A stretch of DNA of 40,220 nt from Firmicutes bacterium UBA5388 (GTDB taxonomy: Bacteria; Bacillota; UBA4882; UBA10575). The position numbers and the translations under genes were made by a program. The stretch lies in NCBI GenBank assembly GCA_002409975.1, contig DHOO01000129.1, positions 1 to 40,220 of the forward strand, given 5' to 3'. The notes beneath the pieces are model-generated. The model searched no databases, was not told the origin of the DNA, and was given only the letters and a program-made list of their open reading frames with translations. Positions within the stretch are counted from its first letter, which is position 1. Every line of letters starts with the position of its first letter. Shown here in pieces: positions 16,250-25,093 of the stretch.

Positions 16250-17609
16250 GCCCCTTTATTTTTTGGATTTCATAGGGAAAGAGTTCCCGCGGATCATTAA
16301 CCTCAAGCAGATGATAAAGACTAAAAGTAAAAACTTCGCCGGTCTGAAAATCCGAGGGTGAATAAGGAAAAGCTAAATTCCCAGCAGTAGATACTCTTCC
16401 TTCATATCCATAATGCAACATAGTAGAACGGGCAAATCCGCAGACCGTATCTGCTAGTTCCTGAGTAGCAGCCACTGCCTCGATTAGAATTCCTAGTTCA
16501 TGACTATTGGGAATCGGAGAAGGTTCCAGGGCCCCCATTACTCCATTTTTTCCGTAGATTTTAAAATCCAAAAAATAGACTAACCGCTCCTGCTGAAAAT
16601 TATCGGATACCCTTGCTTTTACCTCAGAAATTACCTGGTCAAGAGCATTAATCAGCAAAGGATCTCTGATCCCTGCAATCGAGACTGTCCTATACCCAAT
16701 GCGTCTAACCCCTTCCAGTTTAACTCGGTAGGGAGATATCTCTTTAAACTTGCTTCCGCGCACTCGGACCACCCGTTCATCGATCTGTTCAAAAGAGGTC
16801 TCTTGCAGATCAAGCAAACCACCGGGTCCTGGTAGTAGATAGGGATCGGACTTCTCATATAAGGTATGCGCTGCTACTGATAAGGTGGTACAACGGCGGA
16901 TGGGGTTTAGGGGTTCGACTTCAAAACAATCCGCTTGTAAGCGCCCAAAAAGGCAATCACTGCCACTCCCTGGGGTGGCGGCGATTGCCGCGCACTCCAA
17001 AATCTTTCCTAAATGAATGGCTAACCCTCTAGGAAAGCCCGCCCGAATTGCAGGCGCTGCAAAAACTGCCGGGTCATATGCGCGACCTGCCAAAATTACT
17101 TGCGCGCCTGCATTTAAAGCCTCGATCAAGGGTTCCACCCCCATCTGCGCGACAATGCGAAGCGTGTTTTTTAGATGATCCTCAGTCAGCTCCGGACCCG
17201 GTTCTAAGGTAAAGGTCTTACCTTCTTTCCAGCGTAGATAAACCTGTTCCGGTTCGATCTCTGCATTAATGATGGCCAGTATAAATTCTAAGTCTTCTTC
17301 AGCTGCTACTTCTGTGATAATCTCCAGATTCCACCTCAGATGAGGCTGACCTCCGCTACCGCCGGCTGTTCCGATGGTTACCGGGATCCCCGCATCAATA
17401 GCGGCTTTTAAAATGATGGCCAGATCCCTTTTGACGGCCCGTCTTTGAGTGAAGGAGACTCCAGCCCCTAAGTAATAAGGGCCCGGATCAGTAGAACCCG
17501 CATCCACCGCAATCAAATGCGGCCTTCTTTTCATTCCTTCCTTAAAAGAGGATAAAGGAAAACCATACCCCAAAATAGCAGTGGGCGCCAGGATCCGATA
17601 TTCTTCCAT
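16233..17609 (-). CDS. AtuA-like acyclic terpene utilisation family protein (DUF1446)
   Basis: 458-residue protein of the AtuA/DUF1446 family. Visible signatures are the N-terminal LIAVDAGSTDPGPYYLG, the glycine-rich TIGTAGGSGGQPHLRW, the central QVILAGRAYDPAVFAAPA, and GRLQADCFEVEPLNP. The founding member acts in Pseudomonas geranyl-CoA degradation, but many relatives sit in methylaspartate pathway clusters with DUF4387, as here. That recurrent linkage suggests action on mesaconate, citramalate or a related dicarboxylate; no catalytic proof can be read from sequence. GGGGGG precedes the ATG. It lies 68 bases after methylaspartate ammonia-lyase. Confidence 0.85.
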   Translation of the reverse strand: MEEYRILAPTAILGYGFPLSSFKEGMKRRPHLIAVDAGSTDPGPYYLGAGVSFTQRRAVKRDLAIILKAAIDAGIPVTIGTAGGSGGQPHLRWNLEIITEVAAEEDLEFILAIINAEIEPEQVYLRWKEGKTFTLEPGPELTEDHLKNTLRIVAQMGVEPLIEALNAGAQVILAGRAYDPAVFAAPAIRAGFPRGLAIHLGKILECAAIAATPGSGSDCLFGRLQADCFEVEPLNPIRRCTTLSVAAHTLYEKSDPYLLPGPGGLLDLQETSFEQIDERVVRVRGSKFKEISPYRVKLEGVRRIGYRTVSIAGIRDPLLINALDQVISEVKARVSDNFQQERLVYFLDFKIYGKNGVMGALEPSPIPNSHELGILIEAVAATQELADTVCGFARSTMLHYGYEGRVSTAGNLAFPYSPSDFQTGEVFTFSLYHLLEVNDPRELFPYEIQKIKGRGLSG

Positions 17610-17677
17610 CGTTTTCCCCCCGTTATAGCTTTTTAGTTATTAAAAAAGCGACTCCTTTTAAGGTTGAATTTTTAGTC

Positions 17678-18955
17678 TTACGCTTTTATTAAATTCTTAT
17701 TACCGTAAACACTGGCGCTCTTTCGTAGCGCCAAGATCCGGCCCATTTCATTATAAATAATCATATAGCCTTCATCCATTCCCATTCCGGGTTTAGCCAG
17801 AATCTGAGCAGGTCCGGTAGCCATCGCAATATGAACACAGATCTGGGCGGAACGATCGGTCTCATTACAGGTTCCACCTAAGTAAGCGCCTACACCTTGC
17901 GCCTTACAATAGAGTACTGCGTCAATCGTATTATTTATACCCCCAAGATCCGGAGTTTTGATCTGAATCATCTGTCCTGCTCTTGCTTGAGCGAAGAGTT
18001 TGATATCTTCCAAAGTGTTACACCATTCATCCGCCACCAGTTCTACACTGCTACCTCTCTGCTCAAGCAACCGCGTTAAGAGTTGCATCATCCCGATCTG
18101 CGCTTCTCGATTACCCATATCCACCGGACCCTCTACCCTTAGTCGATAAGGAGCGGACGTCTCTTCTAACATCTCTAGATAGGAGATAATTTTTTCCGGA
18201 TCATGTTCAAAAGCCATCCCGATCGTCCCATAGACATCTACATGAATAACCGGCCGGTAATCATCGCGGGGCTTTAATTCTCCAATTCTTTTCTTTAACC
18301 ACTCCACATAGGTCAAGAGTTTCTCACCTCGCCTCCCTAGTTTGTCATGAACATTATTAAACAAACCATGAGGTAAGACATCAATCCCTTTAATAATCAT
18401 TTTATCCGCATTGGTAAATCGATCGTCACCACTTTGGGCGAAAATAGGAAGAGGAGAACTAAGCGGTTCTACCCCATATTCTTCGGCAATAACATCGACC
18501 ATCAATTTTCTCCGGGCTTTAGCCACCGCATCAAGAAGAGCCTGAGTAACCCCATAACGGATGGCAGTATGTAACAGTCTTCCTGTTTCCGGATCTTTCA
18601 TCTGATCTAGCTCTGCCGCTAGTTCACGGAAAGTAGTCAATCTTTTACCTTCCAGCCACGGCTTCACAACCCGATTAAGCACTAGCATCGATTCTTCAGC
18701 CACGAAAAGCCCGTCCCGACCAGCCGCTCCCGAATATTGGACAGCAGCACAGTCGCCCCAAGCCAACTCGCCATTCTCTAAAAGAAGCATAACGGATACT
18801 GCTTCTCCAGCCTGCCGTAGCGAGGAGAATCCGGGAGTGACCGGTAGACCTTTGTAGGTAAAGCCATCATGCTCCACCCCATTTTTTATCGCTAATTGAT
18901 CATCAAAGAAAAATCCTGTCCGGACTGGAGCACAGATTAGCTGAACAATCTTCAT
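17678..18955 (-). CDS. mal: Methylaspartate ammonia-lyase
   Basis: Enolase-superfamily enzyme that removes ammonia from L-threo-3-methylaspartate to give mesaconate, the second step of the methylaspartate route of glutamate fermentation. At 425 residues it has family length. The N-terminal half has the lid pattern KGLPVTPGFSSLRQAGE and the YSGAAGRDG loop. The barrel carries metal-ligand segments HVDVYGTIG, VEGPVDMGNREAQ and VADEWCNTLED, and the catalytic lysine in QIKTPDLGGINNTIDA. GGAGGAAG precedes the ATG. It follows the glutamate mutase large subunit by 121 bases with no terminator in the gap. Confidence 0.95.
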   Translation of the reverse strand: MKIVQLICAPVRTGFFFDDQLAIKNGVEHDGFTYKGLPVTPGFSSLRQAGEAVSVMLLLENGELAWGDCAAVQYSGAAGRDGLFVAEESMLVLNRVVKPWLEGKRLTTFRELAAELDQMKDPETGRLLHTAIRYGVTQALLDAVAKARRKLMVDVIAEEYGVEPLSSPLPIFAQSGDDRFTNADKMIIKGIDVLPHGLFNNVHDKLGRRGEKLLTYVEWLKKRIGELKPRDDYRPVIHVDVYGTIGMAFEHDPEKIISYLEMLEETSAPYRLRVEGPVDMGNREAQIGMMQLLTRLLEQRGSSVELVADEWCNTLEDIKLFAQARAGQMIQIKTPDLGGINNTIDAVLYCKAQGVGAYLGGTCNETDRSAQICVHIAMATGPAQILAKPGMGMDEGYMIIYNEMGRILALRKSASVYGNKNLIKA

Positions 18956-19076
18956 CTTTCTTCCTCCTTGACTAGTTCTATCCCCTAATTGCTATTACGG
19001 GAGTCACTTGGCATTAATCTTTAACCTATGTAGACCGCAAAAAGCATAACTACGGATCGCAATTAATTCGCCGTGG

Positions 19077-20528
19077 CTAACTGGGTTTTCCCACCAGCAT
19101 ACCTTTACCAATAGCATAAATATCATCAATCACCATCTGCAAACTAACCGGCCTTTTCTCTGCCTTAGCCCGCTCGGAGACTTTTGTTCGATGAAAATCA
19201 ATAATCTCCTGGGTAAAGGGAAGGTTTCCGTGTTTTAGAAACCTAACTGCTCCCTCTTGGTCACGAATCGGCATTACTTTCCCACGGTTTAATTTACTGG
19301 GAGCAAAGGGTAGATCAAGCACTCCGGCAGCAAAAGCACGAACCGTCCCCAGCGCCCAATCACCTTCTCCTAAACGTTCAACTCCATCTAGGAGCGACTT
19401 TGTTTCCGCAGTGATGATCGTAGTCTCTTCCTCTAAGGCCTGCAATTCTGTAATCCTTTGACCCTGTAGTATGTTAAGCACCTGGCGGGTTGCTTTTAGG
19501 CCATCAGCATTGGCTTCTTTGGTAGGGATGCCAAATGCTTCATGAGGGGTTTTGACAATCACCTTGGTAGCATTGGCAAACGCCGCGGCTACCGCTCCCC
19601 AGGCAATAACCCCAAATGCTTTAGCTTCATCAGGAGGAAAGCCACCCATCCATTGATGGAAAACTGTTGTGATCTTAACCTTATAATTATAGCGTTCCAT
19701 ATACTCCAGTACTAACTGTTTTAAACTACGGAGAGCTGCCACGTCCTGTATTAAGTTTCCCCCTTGACCATAACCAACAGTAATACTTTTCACACCCTGC
19801 TCCGCGGCAAGTAAAGCCTCGATAATAGCTACCGCATTCGAAAGGCATGGCGGCACTAGTGTGCCGGTAAGGGGTCCAAAAGGTTCTCGATTAACCGAAA
19901 GGCCGTTTTCCTCATAAAGGCCTGCTAATCTATCAACATACTGCCAGTAATAAATGGTTGCTTCTAGAGGTACGTTTTTGGCATAAGGAATATTATAGGA
20001 GATTCCTCCTCCTTCAAAGGCTGTAAACCCCGCCGCCAGAGAGATCTCTGCCAGCAAACGAGCATCCGGAGTACCATGTCTAACCTGAAGTGGTCGGTTG
20101 AGGGCCTCGGTTAGTCTCCGACAAGAAGCAACCCCGTAGTTAACAACTGGCAAACCGTTTAACATTGAACGTCCGGCGTTGATGCTCTCCTCGATCCCTT
20201 TCTGTGCTTCATGGTATCGATTCTGCCGTGTATAACTATCAATCGTCGCTGATAATAGATCGGCACCACCCTCAGCTTCCAAATGTTTTAACAGAAGGAT
20301 CTGTTGATCAATCAAAGCCACTCCTGCTCTGGGCTGCGTTAAGACTTCCCCCTTAACCATCGCTTCTTCTATTCTTTCGGCAAACCTTTTCTGTTTGGGA
20401 ATCTTTTTTTGATAGGAAAAAGCCTCCTGTAGCGCCAAACCCTTCCCAGTAGGCCACTGGTTCAATACACCCTGGCGAACAGCCTCAAATTCCTTAATGG
20501 TTAGGCATTTGTTCCTTACTTCTGCCAT
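19077..20528 (-). CDS. glmE: Glutamate mutase epsilon subunit (methylaspartate mutase E)
   Basis: Large catalytic subunit of the adenosylcobalamin-dependent mutase that rearranges L-glutamate to 3-methylaspartate by a radical mechanism. 483 residues, full length. The TIM-barrel family patterns are visible: ATIDSYTRQNRYHEA, LNGLPVVNYGV, RHGTPDARLLAE with the substrate-binding arginine region, EGGGISYNIPYAKN, and GYGQGGNLIQDVAALR. AGAGGAAG precedes the ATG. The start overlaps the sigma subunit gene by 35 bases. In most clusters the gene mutL/glmL lies between the two subunits; it is absent here. Confidence 0.95.
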   Translation of the reverse strand: MAEVRNKCLTIKEFEAVRQGVLNQWPTGKGLALQEAFSYQKKIPKQKRFAERIEEAMVKGEVLTQPRAGVALIDQQILLLKHLEAEGGADLLSATIDSYTRQNRYHEAQKGIEESINAGRSMLNGLPVVNYGVASCRRLTEALNRPLQVRHGTPDARLLAEISLAAGFTAFEGGGISYNIPYAKNVPLEATIYYWQYVDRLAGLYEENGLSVNREPFGPLTGTLVPPCLSNAVAIIEALLAAEQGVKSITVGYGQGGNLIQDVAALRSLKQLVLEYMERYNYKVKITTVFHQWMGGFPPDEAKAFGVIAWGAVAAAFANATKVIVKTPHEAFGIPTKEANADGLKATRQVLNILQGQRITELQALEEETTIITAETKSLLDGVERLGEGDWALGTVRAFAAGVLDLPFAPSKLNRGKVMPIRDQEGAVRFLKHGNLPFTQEIIDFHRTKVSERAKAEKRPVSLQMVIDDIYAIGKGMLVGKPS

Positions 20529-20952
20529 GTATATCTTCCTCTCTTAGCCACAAATCGTTTCTTAGATCAATAATTGCCTGTTCCGGAGAAGCGCCAGGAG
20601 GATAAACCCGATCAAAACCCATATTTTTAAAAGTTCTTTCTACCTCAGGAAAAGAGGTTTTTCCGACCACTAAATTACCCCCGACATAAAGGAGGATATT
20701 ACCGATTCCCGCTTCTATACATTTAGAACGCAAACCTCGACAATCTAGTTGACCATGTCCATATAAAGAAGAAACGATAATGGCTTCGGCCGCAGTCTCT
20801 ACGGCAGCGCTAATAAACTCTTCCTGTGAAACCATCACCCCTAGATTAATGACGTTAAACCCGGCATGGTTGAAAGCATACTCTAAGATTTTATTCCCCA
20901 CAGCGTGGACATCCATTCCAATTACCCCCAATACGAGGGTAGAGCCCTTCAT
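20494..20952 (-). CDS. glmS: Glutamate mutase sigma subunit, B12-binding
   Basis: Cobalamin-binding partner of the epsilon subunit, 152 residues. The base-off/His-on motif DVHAVGNK (DxHxxG, about 14-21) supplies the histidine that replaces dimethylbenzimidazole at cobalt. SSLYGHG (about 61-67) and the glycine-rich LLYVGGNLVVG (about 87-97) form the nucleotide-tail pocket. The Rossmann-like pattern matches free-standing sigma subunits. It overlaps the GntR gene by 4 bases upstream and the epsilon gene by 35 bases downstream, so regulator and both subunits are on one coupled message. Confidence 0.95.
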   Translation of the reverse strand: MKGSTLVLGVIGMDVHAVGNKILEYAFNHAGFNVINLGVMVSQEEFISAAVETAAEAIIVSSLYGHGQLDCRGLRSKCIEAGIGNILLYVGGNLVVGKTSFPEVERTFKNMGFDRVYPPGASPEQAIIDLRNDLWLREEDIHGRSKEQMPNH

Positions 20953-21947
20953 TTTTTATCCCTCCTGCCTTTGTCCAATTCTAATCTCTCAATCGCCTTT
21001 CGGATCAAAGTAATCGAACCTCTATCCAGTTCGTGCCAGTAAGAGATAATTTCCTTTTCACCAGCTATAGCCTTTATTTCCCGATAACGTTTACTATAGA
21101 CTAAAAGCAGATCATGAGTAGCAATAAACTCTTCAAGTTCCTCTGGGTTCGAAGAGAAAGTAAAATCGATTGTCAGATCATAAACCCCAATCTTCTCTAA
21201 GGCTCTCTTTACTACCGGAGCAAATTCAGGGCTAAGAGCGATTAAACCAATTTTCCCTTTGCCAGCAAAACGGGTGACTCTAATCAAGCTTTCAATTCTT
21301 GGTTGAGCTGCTACCGGGACTATCTCCTGCCTCCCGCCAAGGTTTTCAAATTGGGTAGTAACTTCCGATAGATGGGTCATCGTCGTAACCACCAAATCAA
21401 CTTGCTTTAATAATCTCTCAATACAAGTTCCACCAGCTAAAAACTCTTTAAGTAAAAGCGGGACAATGTCCAGTTGAATATTCTCCCGGAATTCACGCGC
21501 AAAATTATGTAATTGCTCCTGATTACAGTCAATAAAGAGGATTCTAGCTTTCATCAGGAATTCTTCCTTTTCTCGCGCTCGAACAGTTGCCAAAGCAATA
21601 AACTGGCCAATAGTAAATCCTAAATCCAGGCTCTCCTCTAAGGCTAGATCGATGAGACGTAATACTTTTTCTTTGCGACCGTCTGTTTTCTCTGCCTTTG
21701 TTTTTCTTTCCTGCTCCTTAATAAAAGTACCCCTTCCCTGCTCTACTAGAAGTACCCCCTCCTGTTCTAATTCTTTAAAGGCTGTACTGACTGTATTTCG
21801 ACTCACCTCTAGTAGCTCGGCAAGTTCTCTTTCCGGAGGCATCTTCTCTCCGGGAAGAAGTACCTCCTCTTGGATCAGATTTTTTACTTGTTCCTTAATT
21901 TGAATATATAAGGGGACACCTGAGGTTTTATCAATACTAATCTCCAT
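20949..21947 (-). CDS. GntR-family regulator of the glutamate mutase operon
   Basis: 332-residue transcription factor. The N-terminal winged helix (about 1-75) is typical GntR: GVPLYIQIKEQVKNLI, PGEKMPPERELAELLEVSRNTV and QGRGTFI. After a charged linker the C-terminal part (about 95-325) has alternating beta/alpha hydrophobic strands such as ARILFIDCN, LVVTTM, GKIGLIALSPEF and DLLLVYSKRY, suggesting a periplasmic-binding-like or PLP-less sensor domain that could bind glutamate or a pathway intermediate. It is not the usual FadR, HutC or MocR C-terminus. It heads the operon it probably controls; a 14-base palindrome lies just upstream of its start. Confidence 0.85.
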   Translation of the reverse strand: MEISIDKTSGVPLYIQIKEQVKNLIQEEVLLPGEKMPPERELAELLEVSRNTVSTAFKELEQEGVLLVEQGRGTFIKEQERKTKAEKTDGRKEKVLRLIDLALEESLDLGFTIGQFIALATVRAREKEEFLMKARILFIDCNQEQLHNFAREFRENIQLDIVPLLLKEFLAGGTCIERLLKQVDLVVTTMTHLSEVTTQFENLGGRQEIVPVAAQPRIESLIRVTRFAGKGKIGLIALSPEFAPVVKRALEKIGVYDLTIDFTFSSNPEELEEFIATHDLLLVYSKRYREIKAIAGEKEIISYWHELDRGSITLIRKAIERLELDKGRRDKK

Positions 21948-21961
21948 TTTGTCTCTCCTCT

Positions 21962-21975
21962 GAGTCTTTGGACTC
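21962..21975. promoter_or_regulatory. Candidate GntR operator palindrome
   Basis: GAGTC-TTTG-GACTC is a perfect 5-4-5 inverted repeat between the operon promoter and the regulator start codon. Its place downstream of the -10 box would suit repression. Confidence 0.4.
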
Positions 21976-22013
21976 TAAATTGGATTAATGGATTGATCCT
22001 TAGTTTCAATATA

Positions 22014-22042
22014 ATTATAAGCTCCTTTTTACCAAAAAGCAA
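22014..22042 (-). promoter_or_regulatory. SigmaA-type promoter of the glutamate mutase operon
   Basis: TTGCTT (22037-22042) and TATAAT (22014-22019) on the minus strand, spacing 17, about 65 bases before the GntR ATG. Confidence 0.7.
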
Positions 22043-22050
22043 TCTATTTG

Positions 22051-22081
22051 AAAAAACAAAGACTATTACGGCCTTTGTTTT
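22051..22081 (-). terminator. Terminator of the znu operon
   Basis: The minus strand reads AAAACAAAG, an 11-base loop, CTTTGTTTT and further T. It lies 28 bases after the znuB stop and ahead of the next promoter. Confidence 0.75.
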
Positions 22082-22108
22082 CAATTCATTTTAAAGAAAT
22101 AAATACTA

Positions 22109-22948
22109 CTAATGCTTCTTCCGGCGCAGCATAAAGAGGTAAAGCTTATTTAGACCTAAAGCGCCCAAATAACAACCACCAGCAATGATCACAATCGTAG
22201 CGCCTGAGGGTAAATTTAAATTATAGGAAACAACCAAGCCTACCATAATAAAGATCAAACCTAACACCGTAGCCAGCCCCATCATATGACTTAAGTTATG
22301 GGAAAACAAACCCGAAACTGCAGCAGGAAGAGTAAGCAGGGCAATTACCAAAATTAAGCCGACTACTTTAATTAAAATCACTACTGTTAAAGCAATCAGA
22401 CATAATAACAAAATATAAAGAAATTCCACGGGTAAACCCCGTAGACGAGCATATTCCTCATCAAAACAGACCAGTAAAAATTGACGGTAAAAAGTAGCTA
22501 CCACTAGCAGTATAATCAGATCCAAGAAGAACAGTACCCGGAGAACAGGAGAGGTGACCATTAGAATATTACCAAAGAGAAAACTCATGAGATCTACATT
22601 GTAACCAGGAGTCAAAGACATGAAAATAATCCCAACAGCCATCCCCACTGCCCACAAAGCGCCAATGATCGTATCCTCATGCTGCTTTGCTTTTAAATTA
22701 ACCAAACCCAGAAGCACTGCGGACAAGATCGCAGTGACCACCGCGCCGCGCAACGGGTCCACTCCCAGATAATAAGCGACCCCCATTCCGCCTAAAACCG
22801 CATGGGCAATTCCTCCGCTGATAAAAGTTATGCGTTTAACCACTACATAAGTCCCGACAATACCACAAGCCAAACTAGAAAGAAGCCCGGCCAACACAGC
22901 ATTTTGGATAAAACCGTATTTAAATAGCGCGACAAGAAATTCAGTCAT
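22109..22948 (-). CDS. znuB: Zinc ABC transporter permease
   Basis: Membrane subunit of a family 3 metal importer (ABC-3), 279 residues with eight or more hydrophobic helices. Family patterns are VKRITFISGGIAHAVLGGMGVAYYLG near 37-62, DLMSFLFGNIL near 118-128, and KVVGLILVIALLTLPAAVSGLFSHNL near 193-218. It ends the RHH-znuA-znuC-znuB operon. The family moves Zn or Mn; zinc is favoured because the binding protein has a His-rich loop. Confidence 0.93.
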   Translation of the reverse strand: MTEFLVALFKYGFIQNAVLAGLLSSLACGIVGTYVVVKRITFISGGIAHAVLGGMGVAYYLGVDPLRGAVVTAILSAVLLGLVNLKAKQHEDTIIGALWAVGMAVGIIFMSLTPGYNVDLMSFLFGNILMVTSPVLRVLFFLDLIILLVVATFYRQFLLVCFDEEYARLRGLPVEFLYILLLCLIALTVVILIKVVGLILVIALLTLPAAVSGLFSHNLSHMMGLATVLGLIFIMVGLVVSYNLNLPSGATIVIIAGGCYLGALGLNKLYLFMLRRKKH

Positions 22949-22989
22949 TTTTTCACCACACGCTTCTTAAACTACTTTCGGAGATCTTA

Positions 22990-23721
22990 TTATAGTTGAC
23001 ACTGGTGAGTAATCATCTCTACTGAACTCCTATATAATTCAGAGATTACCTCTTTTGAGATCTCCCCAGTATTGTGAACCACCATTTTCCGGTTAAGGCA
23101 GGCCACCTTATTGATATATGATGATACGAACCCAAGATCGTGGGAGACCATAATAATCGTAACCTTTTTGTTTAGTTGAGTTAATAGTTCATAAATATCC
23201 TGTTCCACCCTACTATCCACACTGGAGGTCGGTTCATCCAGAATCAATAATGCAGGCTTCGCCGCCAGCGCCCGGGCAATAAGCGTTCGTTGTTTTTGAC
23301 CTCCTGATAACTCTCCAAATCTGTAATCAGCTAGATTTCTCACCCCGACAGCGCTCATCCCATCGTAAGCTGCAGCATAATCCTCAGCTGAATACTTAGG
23401 AAAGAGGTTGTCCGGTAAAAGCCGGCCCATTAACACTACCTCAAGCGCAGAAACAGGAAAATCTTTATTAAATTCTCCGAATTGTGGCACATACCCGATT
23501 AAATGACGAGCTTTTCTAGGAGGTAAGTTAAAGACTGAAAGCGAGCCTCTTACCGGTTCCAGACAGCCTAGAATCAAACGGAGAAGAGTAGTTTTACCCC
23601 CGCCATTAGGTCCGATTACCGCCAGAAAGTCGCCTTCCTCAACCACGAGATTAAGATCTTCCAGAATCAAACGGCGATCATAAGCAAAACTTACTCCTTG
23701 TAATTCTAAAACTTTAGCCAT
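22990..23721 (-). CDS. znuC: Zinc ABC transporter ATP-binding protein
   Basis: 243-residue ATPase powering the metal importer. Walker A is GPNGGGKTTLLR (about 37-48), the Q-loop region is GYVPQFGEFNKDFP, the signature is LSGGQKQRT, Walker B is LLILDEPTSSVD and the H-loop is VSHD. It begins 4 bases after znuA. A 41-base gap separates it from znuB. Confidence 0.95.
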   Translation of the reverse strand: MAKVLELQGVSFAYDRRLILEDLNLVVEEGDFLAVIGPNGGGKTTLLRLILGCLEPVRGSLSVFNLPPRKARHLIGYVPQFGEFNKDFPVSALEVVLMGRLLPDNLFPKYSAEDYAAAYDGMSAVGVRNLADYRFGELSGGQKQRTLIARALAAKPALLILDEPTSSVDSRVEQDIYELLTQLNKKVTIIMVSHDLGFVSSYINKVACLNRKMVVHNTGEISKEVISELYRSSVEMITHQCQL

Positions 23722-23725
23722 CAGC

Positions 23726-24682
23726 TTAAAACCCCTTTTTAATGGTCTCAGCTATCATCCGCAGATTTGAGATATAATCTTCAGCCAGCGGGTCAATAGC
23801 AACAACCTTACCCTCCACCGCCCGCGCCACAGAAAGCGCAGCTTCTGTACTAAACTGAGCTTGAATAAAAATGACCTTAATCCCTTCTTGCTTTGCTTGT
23901 TCAATAACTTGCGCCAATTCCTGAGGTCCCGGTTCCTTCCCCGCAACTTCAATCGGAATCTGTTGCAGACCATAGCGCTCAGTTAAATATCCCCAAGCCG
24001 GATGAAAAACCATTAGCTTTTTGACCGTAAGAGTCTGAAAAGTTGCAGCCATCTCCCGGTGAAGTTGATCCAGATCAACACAAAAATTCCGGAGATTCTG
24101 TTCATAAAATCTTTTATTTATAGGGTCAATATTAGATAGCTCCCGGCAGATCGTCTGCGCTTGAATTTTAACTAAAAGCGGATCTAACCAGATATGAGGA
24201 TCTTTAACTTCTTTAGTGGTTAGCGATCCATGATCATGGTCTTCACTTCCCGCCTCTACTTCATTATGCTCATGCGCTCCTTCCATCGCTCTTAATTTAA
24301 TCCCCTCTCTGGTATCTACGATCAGCAGCTGAGGGTTGAGTGCCTGGATTTTATCGATCCAGACCATTTCAAAGGGAACGCCAATCCGAAAGTAGATGTT
24401 TGCCTCAGTCAAAGCTGCCATTTGCTTAGGTAATGGTTCATAGGTAGCTGGGTTTTGCCCCGGACCGACCAGCACAGATACAGCTACCTTTTCTCCACCA
24501 ATTCTTTCCACAAAATACTTTTGCGGTAGGATACTGACAAATACTTTTAACTGGCCACCTTCGGAAAGATGAGAAGTAATAGTATTTCTGGACTTGATCC
24601 CTATAACTACTCCTACGATTAAGAGCAACAAGGAGAGAAACGGGATAGCAACCTTCCATACACTACGCCTATTATTGTTCAT
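23726..24682 (-). CDS. znuA: Zinc-binding lipid-free ABC receptor ZnuA-like
   Basis: Metal-capturing receptor of the importer, about 318 residues. One N-terminal membrane/signal helix without lipobox is followed by a cluster A-I fold: VSVLVGPGQNPATYEPLPKQ, then the His/Asp/Glu-rich loop EGAHEHNEVEAGSEDHDHG (about 143-161), typical of zinc rather than manganese receptors, then KDPHIWLDP and FHPAWGYLTERYGLQQ, which carry further histidine ligands. The ATG at 24682 has GGAGGG upstream; an earlier in-frame start at 24754 would run into the regulator gene and is rejected. Confidence 0.92.
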   Translation of the reverse strand: MNNNRRSVWKVAIPFLSLLLLIVGVVIGIKSRNTITSHLSEGGQLKVFVSILPQKYFVERIGGEKVAVSVLVGPGQNPATYEPLPKQMAALTEANIYFRIGVPFEMVWIDKIQALNPQLLIVDTREGIKLRAMEGAHEHNEVEAGSEDHDHGSLTTKEVKDPHIWLDPLLVKIQAQTICRELSNIDPINKRFYEQNLRNFCVDLDQLHREMAATFQTLTVKKLMVFHPAWGYLTERYGLQQIPIEVAGKEPGPQELAQVIEQAKQEGIKVIFIQAQFSTEAALSVARAVEGKVVAIDPLAEDYISNLRMIAETIKKGF

Positions 24683-24707
24683 CCAAAACCCTCCATAAAT
24701 ATTGAAG

Positions 24708-24974
24708 CTACTTGACCTCTGCAGTGCAAACCAGATGAAAAGAATGGCAATCATCGCATTTTTTCACCGTATGACTTTGAGCAAAGATCTGCCAGTGTTT
24801 TTGCTGTTCCGGGGTTAGTATTCCCGTACCGCGACACAACGGACAAGTGCTTTTTAAGGCAACAAGAATAGCGGACCGGATAAACTCAGAACGGTTCGGA
24901 ATTCCCTCCATAGCTTTACCGAGCATTTCGTCAACTTTGAAGGTAATTACTTCTTGCTTTTTTTTGCCGTTCAT
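24708..24974 (-). CDS. Ribbon-helix-helix regulator with zinc-ribbon-like tail
   Basis: 88-residue protein, first gene of the zinc uptake operon. Residues 7-45 fit a CopG/MetJ-type ribbon-helix-helix: a beta strand (EVITFKVDE) for the DNA groove, then helices (MLGKAMEG, NRSEFIRSAILVAL). The tail carries CPLCRGTGILTPEQQKHW and, after a His, KKCDDCHSFHLVC: two CxxC pairs plus a further Cys and His, suitable for binding zinc. A metal-responsive repressor of znuACB is the natural reading; it is neither Zur (Fur fold) nor AdcR (MarR). The start at 24974 has GGGAGGAG; a longer frame exists but would reach the promoter. Confidence 0.8.
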   Translation of the reverse strand: MNGKKKQEVITFKVDEMLGKAMEGIPNRSEFIRSAILVALKSTCPLCRGTGILTPEQQKHWQIFAQSHTVKKCDDCHSFHLVCTAEVK

Positions 24975-25053
24975 TGCTTCTCCTCCCCAATAATTTATTA
25001 TTCCAGTTTTACCAAATAAAACTATTCTGGTTTTATCGGAAACGCAGATCTTG

Positions 25054-25093
25054 GTATTACCATGTAATAAATTAAGAGTATTACTTAGTATTA
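25054..25093. promoter_or_regulatory. Candidate operator of the zinc operon (repeated GTATTA)
   Basis: GTATTA occurs at 25054, 25078 and 25088. The last two are 10 bp apart as AGTATTA direct repeats, one helical turn, as ribbon-helix-helix proteins prefer. A perfect ATTAC-CAT-GTAAT palindrome spans 25056-25068 at the expected transcript start. The sites cover the spacer, -10 and start of the operon promoter. Confidence 0.5.
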
